Source: [Leptolyngbya] sp. JSC-1
Lineage (GTDB): Bacteria > Cyanobacteriota > Cyanobacteriia > Elainellales > Elainellaceae
Direction of reading: 5' to 3'
DNA length: 64,000 bases
Assembly (NCBI GenBank): GCA_000733415.1
Contig: KL662191.1
Span: forward strand, 510,415-574,414
Within the stretch, counting starts at the first letter, position 1; every line of letters begins with the position of its first letter. A model generated the notes under the pieces. It was not told the origin of the DNA, made no database searches, and was given only the letters and a program-made list of their open reading frames with translations. Of this stretch, positions 33,522 through 42,723 are shown piece after piece. The position numbers and the translations under genes were made by a program.

Positions 33522-35096
33522 TTAGGAACCTGACAGTACAAGCTGGGCTGATTTGGCTTCAATCGGTGCGGTTAGAGCCTCCTCCAAAGCAGCAACTCCC
33601 AGCCGTTCTTCTAGGATCTGCATCACTTCGCGGCCAAAGTCATCTGGATTGCGCTGCCATGCTTCTAAGCAAACTTCGCCAAAGAACGACCCCAGCGGTT
33701 CCGGATTCCACAGCATCTTGCGCACCGTCCAGGGCGTCAGGTTCATCGGATCGTAGCCGGGTTTGAGAATCTCCTGCTGAAAGGCATACTGCTCTAGATG
33801 CGTGTGGGGTTGCAGCCCAATAAAGAAAATGGCTGGCTCAACCTTGTCGGCTCCAAAAATGCGTTCCAGCTCCCGGTGATAGGCCAGGGTTTGGCGAATC
33901 GTATCGTAGGTTTCGTCGATTACGTTGAACGAGTAGTTGACCGATACTAGATCATTAAATCCAGCAGCTTTGAGGTCGCGACAGTTCTGCAGCACCGTGC
34001 GCAGGTTGTACCCCATCCGCATTTTGCGGACCAATTCTTGGGAACCGCTGGTGATGCCAATTTCAAAGTAATTCATGCCAGTTTTGACCATCAGGTCGCA
34101 CAGCTCTGGCGTCAAGTTGTCGGCCCGAATGTAGGCGGCCCAGTGGATATCGGTCATTCCCGCAGCCAAGATTTTTTGCAGTAACTCTACCGCATCGTCA
34201 ATAAAGCGGCGGGCCGGAATGAACTGAGCATCCGTGAACCAGAAATTGCGCACGCCCCGGTCATAGAGCTGCTGCATTTCCTTCACCACTTCCTCAGCCG
34301 GGTTAATCCGCACCTGTTTGCCTTCCACCACTGTATAGACGCAATAGCAACAGTTGTGGGGACAGCCGCGCTTAGTCTGTACTCCGATATAAAAGTCGTT
34401 TTCCTTCAGGTAATAGTCAAAATCAGACCAGATGCTGGCAATGTAGTCATAGTTGCAGGCAGTTTTTTCTAGAGGCGTCGGCTGCTCGTGGATCATGCGC
34501 GAACGCGGCTGGGTTGCTCCTACGACATAACAGCGCTGATCAGAAAAGTCTTGACCCTGAATCAACCGCTCCAGCAAAATTTCCCCTTCCCCAACCGAGA
34601 CGATGGACCCGGATGGCAAGGAGTTCGCCAACTGCTCATAAAACACGCTGACTGCGCCACCGCCCACTACCAATTGCACCGTCGAGCAGTAGCGTTTTGC
34701 CCGCTTCAGGCCGCGTCGAATCAGACCTAAATTGCGCCATAGTTCGCCGTAGTAGCCCTGAGCAATTCCCAGCAAACCAAGAGCGCCCCTCAGTTTGGTC
34801 AACGGATTGCCAGCATAGAAAAACTCAAAGGTATACTGCAGCGGATTGCCGCCTCGTCCTCCCACAGGAGCGTAAATTTGAATGTCGCGCCAGGAAAACA
34901 CAAGCAGGGTAGGGCGGAACTCATCGATGCAGCGATCTAGGGCAGGAGCATAGTCCAAAGGCGGAATTGTGCCCAGATCAAAAATTCGCTGCTCAAGCGC
35001 AGGAAACTGCTTGTGAATATGATCGGCCAGGTAGACAACACCAATTGGAAAAATCGGGTTGCAAGGCAGGCGAACGTAGAGAATTCGGTCTTCCAT
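33522..35096 (-). CDS. B12-binding-type radical SAM protein (PSII high-light-acclimation type)
   Basis: 524 residues. Residues ~1-190 form a cobalamin-binding-type domain (RILYVRLPCNPIFPIGVVYLADH, SWRDIQIYAPVGGRGGNP, SVGEGE). The radical SAM cluster ligands are Cys245, Cys249 and Cys252 (TKRGCPHNCCYC), followed by WFTDAQFIPAR and FEIGITSGSQELVRKMRMGYN. I recall this cyanobacterial orthologue group being annotated as a radical SAM protein of photosystem II high-light acclimation; the chemistry is unknown. Full length, single gene, divergent from the DUF1830 gene. Confidence 0.8.
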   Translation of the reverse strand: MEDRILYVRLPCNPIFPIGVVYLADHIHKQFPALEQRIFDLGTIPPLDYAPALDRCIDEFRPTLLVFSWRDIQIYAPVGGRGGNPLQYTFEFFYAGNPLTKLRGALGLLGIAQGYYGELWRNLGLIRRGLKRAKRYCSTVQLVVGGGAVSVFYEQLANSLPSGSIVSVGEGEILLERLIQGQDFSDQRCYVVGATQPRSRMIHEQPTPLEKTACNYDYIASIWSDFDYYLKENDFYIGVQTKRGCPHNCCYCVYTVVEGKQVRINPAEEVVKEMQQLYDRGVRNFWFTDAQFIPARRFIDDAVELLQKILAAGMTDIHWAAYIRADNLTPELCDLMVKTGMNYFEIGITSGSQELVRKMRMGYNLRTVLQNCRDLKAAGFNDLVSVNYSFNVIDETYDTIRQTLAYHRELERIFGADKVEPAIFFIGLQPHTHLEQYAFQQEILKPGYDPMNLTPWTVRKMLWNPEPLGSFFGEVCLEAWQRNPDDFGREVMQILEERLGVAALEEALTAPIEAKSAQLVLSGS

Positions 35097-35435
35097 TGCG
35101 GTTGGTATGGCGTAGTTGTAAAGCGAAGAATGGCAGCCCCTTGTAGCTCCAGCAATCCCACAGCATCATTGACACCGATGGGCAGGCTTGAAGCAAAGTC
35201 TTAAGCAAGCGCTTATTTTTTTTCATATAACTTTACGATACCATTGACTTCTACTGGCTGCATCGAGCTTTAGCTAGACCACGCCAAGACACCTTGTAGT
35301 GCAGTGTTGAAGTGCCTCTGATCCACAGCGCATGGAGTGCAAACTAAGGTTGGTAGTCGGATTTACAGCGAGCGGGGATCAGGCAGTGTTAAGGTCTAGA
35401 AGTAGTTTTTGTTCCGTAATTACGGCTCCTCTCCT
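35097..35435. other. Intergenic region between divergent genes
   Basis: 339 bp between the radical SAM and DUF1830 starts. No gene or clear repeat; promoters for both genes must lie here. Confidence 0.4.
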
Positions 35436-35783
35436 ATGGCCCAGATCTTTGATCCTATTCCACCGAATAGCCACGCTTACATGCTGTGTTGCTACGTCAA
35501 TGCCACCAGCAAAATCCAAGTTGTTCGCATTACCAACATTCCCAACTGGTATTTCGAGCGGGTTGTGTTTCCAGGCCAGCGCCTTGTCTTTGAAGCCCTT
35601 CCCAGTGCCCACCTAGAAATTCACTCTGGCATGATGGCTAGTGCGATTTTAGCCGACACCATTCCCTGTGAGCGGTTGCGGATTGAAGCCGAACTAGAAG
35701 CTGACTTTGAGATGGAACCTGTGCTCGGTGCTGAGCATGATAGTCCTGCGGAGTCACTTGCTGCCGTTGTGTCAGCCGATTGA
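35436..35783 (+). CDS. DUF1830 protein
   Basis: 115 residues from ATG 35436, chosen because the family begins MAQI(F/L)DP. The DUF1830 core is clear: LCCYVNATSKIQVVRITNIPNWYFERVVFPGQRLVFEA in overlapping parts, then HSGMMASAILADTIPCERLR. This cyanobacterial family is short, soluble and of unknown function. The C-terminal ~25 residues are acidic and variable. No operon partner. Confidence 0.9.
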   Translation: MAQIFDPIPPNSHAYMLCCYVNATSKIQVVRITNIPNWYFERVVFPGQRLVFEALPSAHLEIHSGMMASAILADTIPCERLRIEAELEADFEMEPVLGAEHDSPAESLAAVVSAD

Positions 35784-35940
35784 ATTTGAATTGTATCTAG
35801 TTGATATGCCCCGTTAAGTTCACCGCCCCCGGGCAACTTGCTCGTTTTGATGGCAATTGTTTGAGAAAACTGTTTTTATTCCAAATTTTCCCTATTTCAT
35901 ACCTGTCTGCAAGAGTTTCTCTATTTAAGTTGGAGGAACT

Positions 35941-35975
35941 CTTAATTGTTTTATTGATTGTTTTATTGATTGCTT
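35941..35975 (+). repeat. Short tandem AT-rich repeat
   Basis: Three copies of ttgattgttttat-like words (about 12 bp each) lie between DUF1830 and trmL. The surrounding 35784-36222 has no convincing gene; a frame across it is hydrophobic only because of this repeat. Confidence 0.55.
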
Positions 35976-36222
35976 TTTCAGCCACCTATAGAAACCTACG
36001 GCCCATAGGGTCCATTGCTGAATTTGAGCTGAATTTGGCTGGTAAAGCCCTGTCGGAAGTTAACGATGGCTCAGGTCAAACTCCACAGGACTCCACAGTT
36101 GATTTGCCTGTTCATCCCTTGGCCTCTCTAAAGCGGTTCCCAATCCGCTACCTTGAAGGTATTCTGAAAGGCGGCCAGTCTTTGGCCAATCCTCTCATTT
36201 GAGCTGCGATTCGAGTGGCAGT

Positions 36223-36711
36223 ATGCCTCAAGTTGTCTTAGTTCATCCCCAAATTCCACCCAATACAGGCAATATTGCTCGTACCTGTGCCGCAACCCAA
36301 ACTCCGCTGCATTTGGTAGGGCCATTAGGATTTGAGATTAGCGATCGTTATCTAAAGCGAGCCGGATTAGACTACTGGCCCTATGTCAATCTGACTTATC
36401 ATGAGTCCCTAACCGACTTCCACAGCCATTGCCAACAGAAGGGCGGACGCTGTCTTGGCTTTAGCACTTCAGGCTCATATAGCTATACCGACTTCAAATA
36501 TCGAGACGACGATTGGTTACTGTTTGGTTGTGAAACTGCTGGTCTGCCGTCTGACGTTTTGCAAGCCTGTGATGCGACGATTTTCATTCCCATGAGTCAA
36601 CCCCAGGTCAGGAGTCTCAACCTATCGGTGAGTGTGGCCATTGGTCTGTTTGAAGCAAAAAGGCAGCTCGGTTATTTCCTGGAAGCGAGTGCCCCCAAAC
36701 CACCTCGATAG
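36223..36711 (+). CDS. trmL: tRNA (cytidine/uridine-2'-O-)-methyltransferase TrmL
   Basis: 162 residues, a minimal SPOUT enzyme with deep trefoil knot. It methylates the wobble ribose of tRNA-Leu species. Motifs: VVLVHPQIPPNTGNIARTCAAT, FEISDRYLKRAGLDYW, LLFGCETAGLPSDVL and MSQPQVRSLNLSVSVAIGLFEAKRQ. ATG 36223 fits the usual MxxVVLV(H/E)P start; TTG 36199 is less likely. Complete and typical in length. It lies downstream of DUF1830 by ~440 nt. Confidence 0.95.
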   Translation: MPQVVLVHPQIPPNTGNIARTCAATQTPLHLVGPLGFEISDRYLKRAGLDYWPYVNLTYHESLTDFHSHCQQKGGRCLGFSTSGSYSYTDFKYRDDDWLLFGCETAGLPSDVLQACDATIFIPMSQPQVRSLNLSVSVAIGLFEAKRQLGYFLEASAPKPPR

Positions 36712-37851
36712 CCCAGCATTATTCTAAGATCTGTTTGAACAGCCCCCTACACTGCCCATTCTGGGGGATTTTCCCAAACCGCTGCTGTTCAAAATCCCCG
36801 CCGGTGGAGAATTATAGCCCTGCGGGCATCCAGCAAAGAGGGCGAATCCAGCGACAAGATCCTAATTGTCCAAGATTGCCGTAACACGGGTGGATTTATA
36901 GGTAGCTACATTGCTCTACTGGTTGGCAGCAGGCTAAATCTGCGCATCTAATTGCTCTATCTCTACCCTAGTCCTCGTGTTTAGTTTCACTGGTTATTTT
37001 CACTATATTCGTATATGCAAATTTGCTGATTGAGTTGAGTAATTGCAAAGGCGACCAACTATAAGAAGCAAGTGATTAGAATAACAAATTGCTCGCGTTA
37101 ATTAATCAAATCAACCTTTTAAACTGGTTCAGGCAAGCCTTATCTCAATTCCGTCTTCTAGATTACTAATTCCTGCAATCTCTTATAAAAAATTTGTATA
37201 ACGCAAAAATAGAAATCAATAACTTTAAGTCATATTTTGTTAAATCGCTGGCGAATTCGAAAGATATCGGAACTAGGCCACTTCAAGCCACTAGATTGTC
37301 AAGTCTGTCAACCGCAAGATCTGTGATAACCAGGTTCGTTTTCTAGGAAAGCTATACAAATTATCAAAGCAATCTTGGCAGAAAATTCTGAGCGAGTTTT
37401 TAGTAAATCGAACGGCGTCAAAGCCTTATAAAGCAAGGATTTCAGCAGCTCCTGAGTCTCCTCTAATCAATTGCCTTTCCAGCTAACTGACTTGACGACA
37501 ATCCAAGGATCAGTTAAACATTAATCTCGATTGTTTTTGTTGCAGCTATCATCCTGCTACAGGTTGATTTGCTAGATTTCGATGGGGTTAGAAAAACTGC
37601 TAATCCCAAGGCTGGGATCAAGTGGGTGCAATCTTTTTCGATTCTTTAAAGGTCAAGTCTTGAATTTTCTGACAACTGGTGTAAGCTTGTTTAAGTCAAA
37701 AAAGCAGGGTAATCTTACCTAGTCCGACCTTAATGATTGTGATCTTGATCTCTGTTCCTAGTGACTAGAGTCACTGACTGGGTTCAAGTAAATTCAAAAG
37801 TTCGATTTGGTTCCAGGATAGTTAAGCGCTGCTCTTTAGGAGGTTATTCTT
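36712..37851. other. Long intergenic region upstream of the M23 peptidase
   Basis: 1.1 kb. A CCCCC...GGGGG hairpin (about 36743-36767) may end trmL. Between 36750 and 36950 two short frames read protein-like (ILGDFPKPLLFKIPAGGE, then SSDKILIVQDCRNTGGF in another frame), possibly a decayed gene. From 36960 the DNA is AT-rich. I searched by eye for a ydaO (c-di-AMP) riboswitch, which often precedes such peptidases, and did not find its consensus. Confidence 0.4.
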
Positions 37852-40104
37852 TTGAAGCGAGCATTTCTGCGGAAGGTTAAGCCCGTTTCCTGCTCACTCT
37901 GTGTCACTCACGCTGATGTCAATCATGCCAGTGCAAGCCACGTTCAAGCAGGAGATTCTGAGGAGGCTCCATCAGGGGTGAAGCGCCGAGCACGTACCTC
38001 TGCTGCCATGGTTGGTCTGGCATTGTCGATGGGTGCAACCAGTCTGCTGGTTCCTCGCCAAGGGGATAGTGCACAGGCGGCCGAGTCCAAGATTCCAGAG
38101 GCGTCTCCTTCTTCAGTTTCCCAGATGGCAGCTGCCCCTACGTTGGATACTGGACTAACAGTCTCTCCAGCAGTGGGTGAAACCATTGAGCATATTGTGC
38201 GTCAGGGCCAAACTCTACGGCAGGTCGCTGAACGCTACAGGGTAGATATTGAATCGCTCGCGGCTGCGAATGGCCTCACCCCCCATGCGAGTTTGAAAGC
38301 AGGTCAAGTTCTCAAGATTCCGGTTGGTTCTGCAAGTGTAACTGAGCCAAATGCATCTCGTTCTCCTCAGTTGACGGCATTAGCTGATTTGAACCGCCTG
38401 CCTAGCCCTACAGATAGTTCTGTTAGCGGTGCCGACAGCAGAGCCAATCAAGTACGAGCTGAGCGGGATAGAGCGTTAGGCCGTCTGCAGCAGGAGCGCA
38501 ATAAGCTCAAAACTAGTCTGGCGGAGTTGCGGCGTGAGGAGTCTGGTACTTTAGTTGCAGGTGTAGAGGGAGTGGCAACTGAGCCGGCAAAAAGCCCAGA
38601 TCAGCCTCAGCAAAGCCAGCGTCCAGTTATCACTGAAATGCCTGGCGACTCGGAGCCTAGCCCATCTCCCATTGCGGTTCTACCCAGCCCGGTGGCCAGC
38701 CCATCGGTTCTGGGCAATCAGGTTACCCCAGCACCTAGTCCTGATCTGGACTGGATGCGGGTGAGCCGCTCACTAATTCTGGCTCCCGAAGCTGCCACAG
38801 CGACTGTGCCCTCTGTTCAGCCGTCAGGGCAGCCTGAAGCGAGTTCTCAGGTAAATTCGGCTCAGCCCAGCAGAGCATCAGCGCGACCAACTGCAACCCT
38901 GCCTGCGGTGCCGCCTGTTCAGATAGCAGCTTCAACCCCCAGCCCTGAGCAGCAGGTTTCATATCGGGTGAATCCAGGTGATACGGTAGCTCAAATCGCT
39001 CGTGCTCACAACATTACTCAGGCGATTCTCATCTCTGCGAATCGCCTCAGCAATCCGAATGTGATTTTTGTGGGTCAGGTCTTGCGATTGCCAGAATCCC
39101 AGCAGGAACAATCCGGCCGTTCCGTAGACCGGCCAACCGTTCCCTCGGTCCTACCGGCTTCGACCGTTTCAGTATCAGCATCTGAGCAGGCCGAAAAGCT
39201 GCCCAGCGTAGTGCCGTCTGTTTCTCAAGCTGACTCGACCGAGGCTCGCACCCTGGCTGCCGTACCTTCCACCATTGCTCCTAGCGGATTGCCCTCGCTG
39301 ACTTCCCCGGTTGACGCTTTGCCCGATGCACCGGAAGCAGCCACAGGTCGGAATCCCTATGTGCAGTCCTTGCTCTCGGAAGTGAAGGCTATGCGCGAGA
39401 AGTTGACGCAGCCGCCTACCACGATTGCAGCTGTGACGACTCCGGCCACTGATACAGCAGAAGCCGCAGCCAGCCTACAAGACGTTAGTGCAGTTGAGGT
39501 TCCAGTGCGGGTCGATTCACGAGCTGCCTCATTGGAACCAGCGACCACTCGTCGGCCCCAGGCGCTGCGAGTAGCTCCTCGCCAAACTACGCCAACTGTA
39601 GTCGCTGCGGCTCCTATGGGGTCTGAGAATTACGCCCCTCTGCTAGAGCCGATTACGGGCCGGATGGTCTCTCCCGATTTGCCTTCCCTGCCGAATGCTG
39701 ACCGTTTTCTGCCGGATGGCATTTTCAAGGGCTACATTTGGCCTGCCCGTGGCGTTCTCACCTCTGGATATGGCTGGCGCTGGGGCAGAATGCATCGCGG
39801 TATCGATATTGCCTCTGACATTGGCACGCCAATCTATGCTGCCGCTACAGGAGTGGTTGAATACGCTGGCTGGAATTCTGGTGGCTACGGCAATATGATC
39901 GAAATCCGCCATGCTGATGGCAGTATGACTCGCTATGCTCACCTAAACGCCATTTACGTGCAGCAAGGCCAGCGACTCAGCCAGGGAGAGCAGATTGGTG
40001 AAATGGGCAGTACAGGTTACAGCACTGGCCCCCACCTCCACTTTGAAGTTCATCTGCCTGACCAAGGAACGGTCAATCCAATGGCCTACCTGCCGGCTGA
40101 GTAG
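37852..40104 (+). CDS. Envelope LysM/M23 peptidoglycan endopeptidase
   Basis: 750 residues from TTG 37852, which has a perfect AGGAGG site 7 nt upstream; no better start exists. The signal/anchor segment (SAAMVGLALSMGATSLLVP) is at ~50-70. Two LysM domains follow: EHIVRQGQTLRQVAERYRVD near 120-160, and SYRVNPGDTVAQIARAHN near 370-415. Long Pro/Ser/Ala-rich linkers separate them. The C-terminal LytM/M23 domain has GYGWRWGRMHRGIDIA (His and Asp metal ligands) and GPHLHFEVH (His ligand), so a zinc site is intact. It should cleave peptidoglycan cross-links in the periplasm, for example at the septum. A homologous fragment lies inverted at about 45.2 kb. Confidence 0.92.
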   Translation: MKRAFLRKVKPVSCSLCVTHADVNHASASHVQAGDSEEAPSGVKRRARTSAAMVGLALSMGATSLLVPRQGDSAQAAESKIPEASPSSVSQMAAAPTLDTGLTVSPAVGETIEHIVRQGQTLRQVAERYRVDIESLAAANGLTPHASLKAGQVLKIPVGSASVTEPNASRSPQLTALADLNRLPSPTDSSVSGADSRANQVRAERDRALGRLQQERNKLKTSLAELRREESGTLVAGVEGVATEPAKSPDQPQQSQRPVITEMPGDSEPSPSPIAVLPSPVASPSVLGNQVTPAPSPDLDWMRVSRSLILAPEAATATVPSVQPSGQPEASSQVNSAQPSRASARPTATLPAVPPVQIAASTPSPEQQVSYRVNPGDTVAQIARAHNITQAILISANRLSNPNVIFVGQVLRLPESQQEQSGRSVDRPTVPSVLPASTVSVSASEQAEKLPSVVPSVSQADSTEARTLAAVPSTIAPSGLPSLTSPVDALPDAPEAATGRNPYVQSLLSEVKAMREKLTQPPTTIAAVTTPATDTAEAAASLQDVSAVEVPVRVDSRAASLEPATTRRPQALRVAPRQTTPTVVAAAPMGSENYAPLLEPITGRMVSPDLPSLPNADRFLPDGIFKGYIWPARGVLTSGYGWRWGRMHRGIDIASDIGTPIYAAATGVVEYAGWNSGGYGNMIEIRHADGSMTRYAHLNAIYVQQGQRLSQGEQIGEMGSTGYSTGPHLHFEVHLPDQGTVNPMAYLPAE

Positions 40105-40147
40105 GTTCCAGCTCAACCGCATTCGCGATTTCAGTTTGAAGAAATTT

Positions 40148-40170
40148 AGGGGGCAGCGCTGCCCCCTTTG
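40148..40170 (+). terminator. Rho-independent terminator of the M23 peptidase gene
   Basis: A perfect 20-bp palindrome (aGGGGGCAGCGCTGCCCCCt) followed by TTTG, 43 nt after the stop codon. Confidence 0.75.
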
Positions 40171-40374
40171 TTTATTCGTTTCAGCCTCTACCTTGAGTCA
40201 ACCGCAAGCTTCAATTCGAGAAATCCATTCGCCAAACCTGGTCAACAACTCTCGTTCTGTGCTATTTTGATAAAGCTGGAAATTTTGCACGCCCTTAACT
40301 CTAGTTGGTGCTCACCAATAGCATGATCCGAGATTGAGCGGTTCGAAATTAGTAGTTTGAAGTAAAAAATACAA

Positions 40375-40447
40375 GGCTCAGTAGCTCAGTGGTTAGAGCA
40401 GGGGACTCATAAGCCCAAGGTCGCAGGTTCAAATCCCGCCTGAGCCA
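40375..40447 (+). tRNA. trnM-CAU: tRNA-Met(CAU), with unpaired positions
   Basis: 73-nt tRNA with perfect acceptor GGCTCAG/CTGAGCC, discriminator A, intact D arm (GCTC/GAGC), anticodon loop CTCATAA with CAT, and T loop TTCAAAT. In the anticodon stem GGGGA faces GCCCA, leaving 31-39 (A/G) and 27-43 (G/A) unpaired, and the T stem GCAGG/CCCGC has one A/C mismatch. The overall match is to elongator tRNA-Met. It may be functional, or beginning to decay at the edge of the accessory region that follows. Confidence 0.85.
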
Positions 40448-40461
40448 TTAACGAGAATAAG

Positions 40462-40788
40462 ATGCTATCAGCGCTCCAGGCTATTTTCGAGGAATTTAAG
40501 TTACCTCGAAATAGGTTGGTTTATGCCATAATATGCCCGAAATTTAGCTCAGTGATTGACCGTCGAAATCAACTGGTCTATTCGCAAAAAAAAGACCTGG
40601 ACGGCACAGGTCTGTTGGTTGAGTACTGCCCCTACGGGGACAGAGAAATTGGTTTTATGCCGTCAAACTCATATAGAAAAATCAGGAATGTAGCCGTGGA
40701 TGCAGATGAGTGGCTTTCGCCAGTTCCGCTTCGAGATCTGGCTCCGGCTGCTCAAACATTACAACGAGTGGGCAGCGATTGCCAGTGA
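40462..40788 (+). CDS. Unrecognised small protein next to tRNA-Met
   Basis: 108 residues, starts MLSALQAIFEEFKLPRNR and contains CPYGDREIGFMPSNSYRKIRN. No family recognised. Its last third overlaps the better-supported antisense gene at 40682-40936, so the true coding part may be shorter or decayed. An A7 run at 40586-40592 is a possible frameshift site. Confidence 0.35.
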   Translation: MLSALQAIFEEFKLPRNRLVYAIICPKFSSVIDRRNQLVYSQKKDLDGTGLLVEYCPYGDREIGFMPSNSYRKIRNVAVDADEWLSPVPLRDLAPAAQTLQRVGSDCQ

Positions 40789-40936
40789 AGCGAATCAGCT
40801 GCTGTTTCGTGTGTTCAGCTTCACCACGGGTTCTGTAGCGGCCCATGAGTCGGCTCCTCATATCCGGCAACTTCATCACGATTAACCAATTTCCCTCGCC
40901 TTTACTGCTGCTCATTGCTGGACTCCTCTGCTTCAT
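40682..40936 (-). CDS. Small conserved cyanobacterial hypothetical
   Basis: Up to 84 residues; ATG 40915 is an alternative start. The core NWLIVMKLPDMRSRLMGRYRTRGEAEHTKQQL resembles a short cyanobacterial family with one helix and strands, whose function I do not know. It overlaps the upstream gene's stop by 14-35 nt, so the two are translationally coupled. Confidence 0.6.
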   Translation of the reverse strand: MKQRSPAMSSSKGEGNWLIVMKLPDMRSRLMGRYRTRGEAEHTKQQLIRFTGNRCPLVVMFEQPEPDLEAELAKATHLHPRLHS

Positions 40937-41165
40937 TCAAGAAAATTGCGTCCCAAACCTCTTTCTCTAGCGTTTCTCGCTCGGTGGGACTGCCGGACAT
41001 CTCATTGACATGCCATTGCAGGCCATTGTTCAGCAGTACATAGATGGTTCCAGTTTCTCGATTGGTGATGTACCACGCCTCTCGATCCATCGCCTGTCTT
41101 AGGTGATAGCCCAAGGCATCGAGGCGCGGGTAAATAATTTGTTGGACTTGATCCTCGTAAGTCAT
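40902..41165 (-). CDS. Small hypothetical, upstream partner of the 84-residue protein
   Basis: 87 residues, ATG 41165 preceded by GAGGAAT. Contains MTYEDQVQQIIYPRLDALGYHL, DREAWYITNRETGTIYVLLNNG and an acidic C-terminus. Not recognised. It overlaps its downstream neighbour and is divergent from the ribbon-helix-helix gene at 41283, so these three could form a small module. Confidence 0.55.
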   Translation of the reverse strand: MTYEDQVQQIIYPRLDALGYHLRQAMDREAWYITNRETGTIYVLLNNGLQWHVNEMSGSPTERETLEKEVWDAIFLNEAEESSNEQQ

Positions 41166-41282
41166 TTCTATTCCTCATATTCCTCATGCTGAAGTTCTTA
41201 ACTGATAGTAGCACTCGGTAGCACTCCGAATACCACTTTGTTGTAAAATGTTCTTCAGTAGAACTCCGAGGAATAGAATTAA

Positions 41283-41486
41283 ATGGTTCGACACCCCGCT
41301 AATCTTGTGCCTGCAAAGATTCCTCGTGTTGCTGTTTATTTATCCGAAGAGGTCAAAGCTGACTTAGAAGCTCTAGCGAATGCTGAGCGGCGATCCGTAT
41401 CTCAGATGGCAGCGATATTGATTGAAGAGGCGATTGCTCGTGCTAAAGCAGAGGGCAGACTGAAGCAAGATCAAGAGAATAGCTAG
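41283..41486 (+). CDS. Ribbon-helix-helix (CopG-like) protein
   Basis: 67 residues. IPRVAVYLSEEVKADLEALANAERRSVSQMAAILIEEAI shows the strand followed by two helices of a CopG/Arc DNA-binding fold, as in many antitoxins. GAGGAA precedes ATG 41283. No toxin-like gene follows directly; the next frame is a broken HTH-type protein. It may regulate the divergent gene pair at 40682-41165. That link is inference. Confidence 0.75.
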   Translation: MVRHPANLVPAKIPRVAVYLSEEVKADLEALANAERRSVSQMAAILIEEAIARAKAEGRLKQDQENS

Positions 41487-41522
41487 GTATCCTGTAGGGT
41501 GTAGGACACAGGACAGGAGCTT

Positions 41523-41651
41523 ATGACTACAGAAATTGATTCCCTCACCATCAAAGATTTTGAGTCGCGCTACGGCGTCATCCGGTCAAACATCTACAAC
41601 CGCATCGACGGGTTGAAGCGTAAAGGTATGCAATGGAGCCAGAGAAATTGA
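41523..41651 (+). pseudogene. N-terminal fragment of a cyanobacterial HTH-like protein
   Basis: 42 codons from ATG 41523: MTTEIDSLTIKDFESRYGVI, then RSNIYNRIDGLKRKGMQ, then off-frame to TGA. The next frame continues with MEPEKLKDSW, which fits the expected continuation (KG-x-MEPEKL) of a family I recall from cyanobacteria, so one indel near 41628-41635 breaks it. The downstream part is absent. Confidence 0.5.
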
Positions 41652-42483
41652 AGGACTCTTGGCCCCACCCCAGCGGCTAGTCGATTATGGTCGTGGCACA
41701 AAGAACTGGTGTGTAGAGTTCTACTTTCACAAACAGGCTCCGCCGATTCTGTTTCTCTGGCTACCCCTATGGAAACGGCGCGGTCAAGCTATTGGACGGC
41801 ATCGAATCTGGACTGATTGGCAAACCGTTTTGTACTTCGCCCATGTACCAACTGGATTAGGGCAAGCTCAACCCCAGACCGAGTGGCAGCAGATTCCAAA
41901 GGAGAAATGGCCGCGCAAGTATTTGGAGACAAGTATTTGGAGACAAGTATTTGGAGAGTGGTAGAACTAATTGGATTGCTGATTTATTTCACGCCAACAT
42001 AGCCGCCTACCTGGGGTGTAAAGATTCGAGTACGTTGTTGACTGCGGTGGTGGAAGTGGCGCTGATGCGGTGGAAAGCAAAGACGCTAGCTGAATGTGTA
42101 GCAAATTTGGCTGAACTGGCCAGACTGAGATGATGACAGTTTTATCAGATTCAAGCTAACCTTGCCTACATCAATTCACGAGCGCTGTGAGTCAATCTGA
42201 TGAATTGGCGGTGATATTGGCATTGGATAAAAGAGTTGCAGTAATCTGGGGTTGGTGCCAATTGTAGTTAATCCAATTGTCGCTATGTAGGGCAGCAATT
42301 TTTTTGCACCTCTAACCTGCTTCCAAGAGAGTGTAACCTTTACATGAAGCCCTTTCTGATTGATCGAAACCTCAGCTTGAGGGTCAGATATTTGGTTCTC
42401 TGGCTTTGGAGAGTCTTGCTGCACTGGCTTTTCCTCCAGCACATTCGAGATTGAGCTGCTATTTTGAGATTCGTTGGTGTTCA
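41652..42483. other. Accessory DNA without a supportable gene
   Basis: A 101-codon frame (41659-41964) and an overlapping 60-codon frame (41951-42133, AAYLGCKDSSTLLTAVVEVAL) read partly protein-like but match nothing I know and lack good starts. A 14-bp unit aagtatttggagac is tandemly repeated three times at 41917-41958 and duplicates codons in the first frame. Likely degraded coding DNA. Confidence 0.4.
41917..41958 (+). repeat. Three 14-bp tandem repeats
   Basis: aagtatttggagac at 41917 and 41931, and aagtatttggagag at 41945. A 14-bp unit shifts frame with each copy, so it would disrupt any gene here. Confidence 0.9.
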
Positions 42484-42484
42484 T
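42176..42484 (-). CDS. Unrecognised small protein
   Basis: 102 residues from ATG 42484 (MNTNESQNSSS). A polar, Gln/Pro/Glu-rich N-terminal half is followed by GLHVKVTLSWKQVRGAKKLLPYIATIGLTTIG, a mixed basic and hydrophobic segment that could be one membrane helix. No family recognised; the gene is plausible but weakly supported. An earlier in-frame ATG at 42565 adds unconvincing sequence. Confidence 0.4.
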   Translation of the reverse strand: MNTNESQNSSSISNVLEEKPVQQDSPKPENQISDPQAEVSINQKGLHVKVTLSWKQVRGAKKLLPYIATIGLTTIGTNPRLLQLFYPMPISPPIHQIDSQRS

Positions 42485-42723
42485 TGCTTTCATCCGTATG
42501 AAACTATGCTTCCATCTAAACCCCTGTCCTGCCTGGATTTGAGGATGATCCTGGGAAAGATGCACAAGTTTGAAAAAGTTGCGAAAAGAGCTGAAAAGTC
42601 TTTTCCAGCAAGCGTTATGGTGGATGACAAGGAAGTAAGCCGCTTTTGTGGAAGTTGCTCAACGAAGTTTGGATCTTACTTAGTAAATTTTGGATCTTGC
42701 TCGGTGGGGAAGTAGGGCTGTCT

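Noticed and set aside
35801..36202. 133-codon frame upstream of trmL
   Set aside because: No Shine-Dalgarno site, hydrophobic part made by a 12-bp AT-rich repeat, no family resemblance.
37250..37850. ydaO-type c-di-AMP riboswitch before the M23 peptidase
   Set aside because: Searched by eye because the context fits, but the conserved core words are absent.
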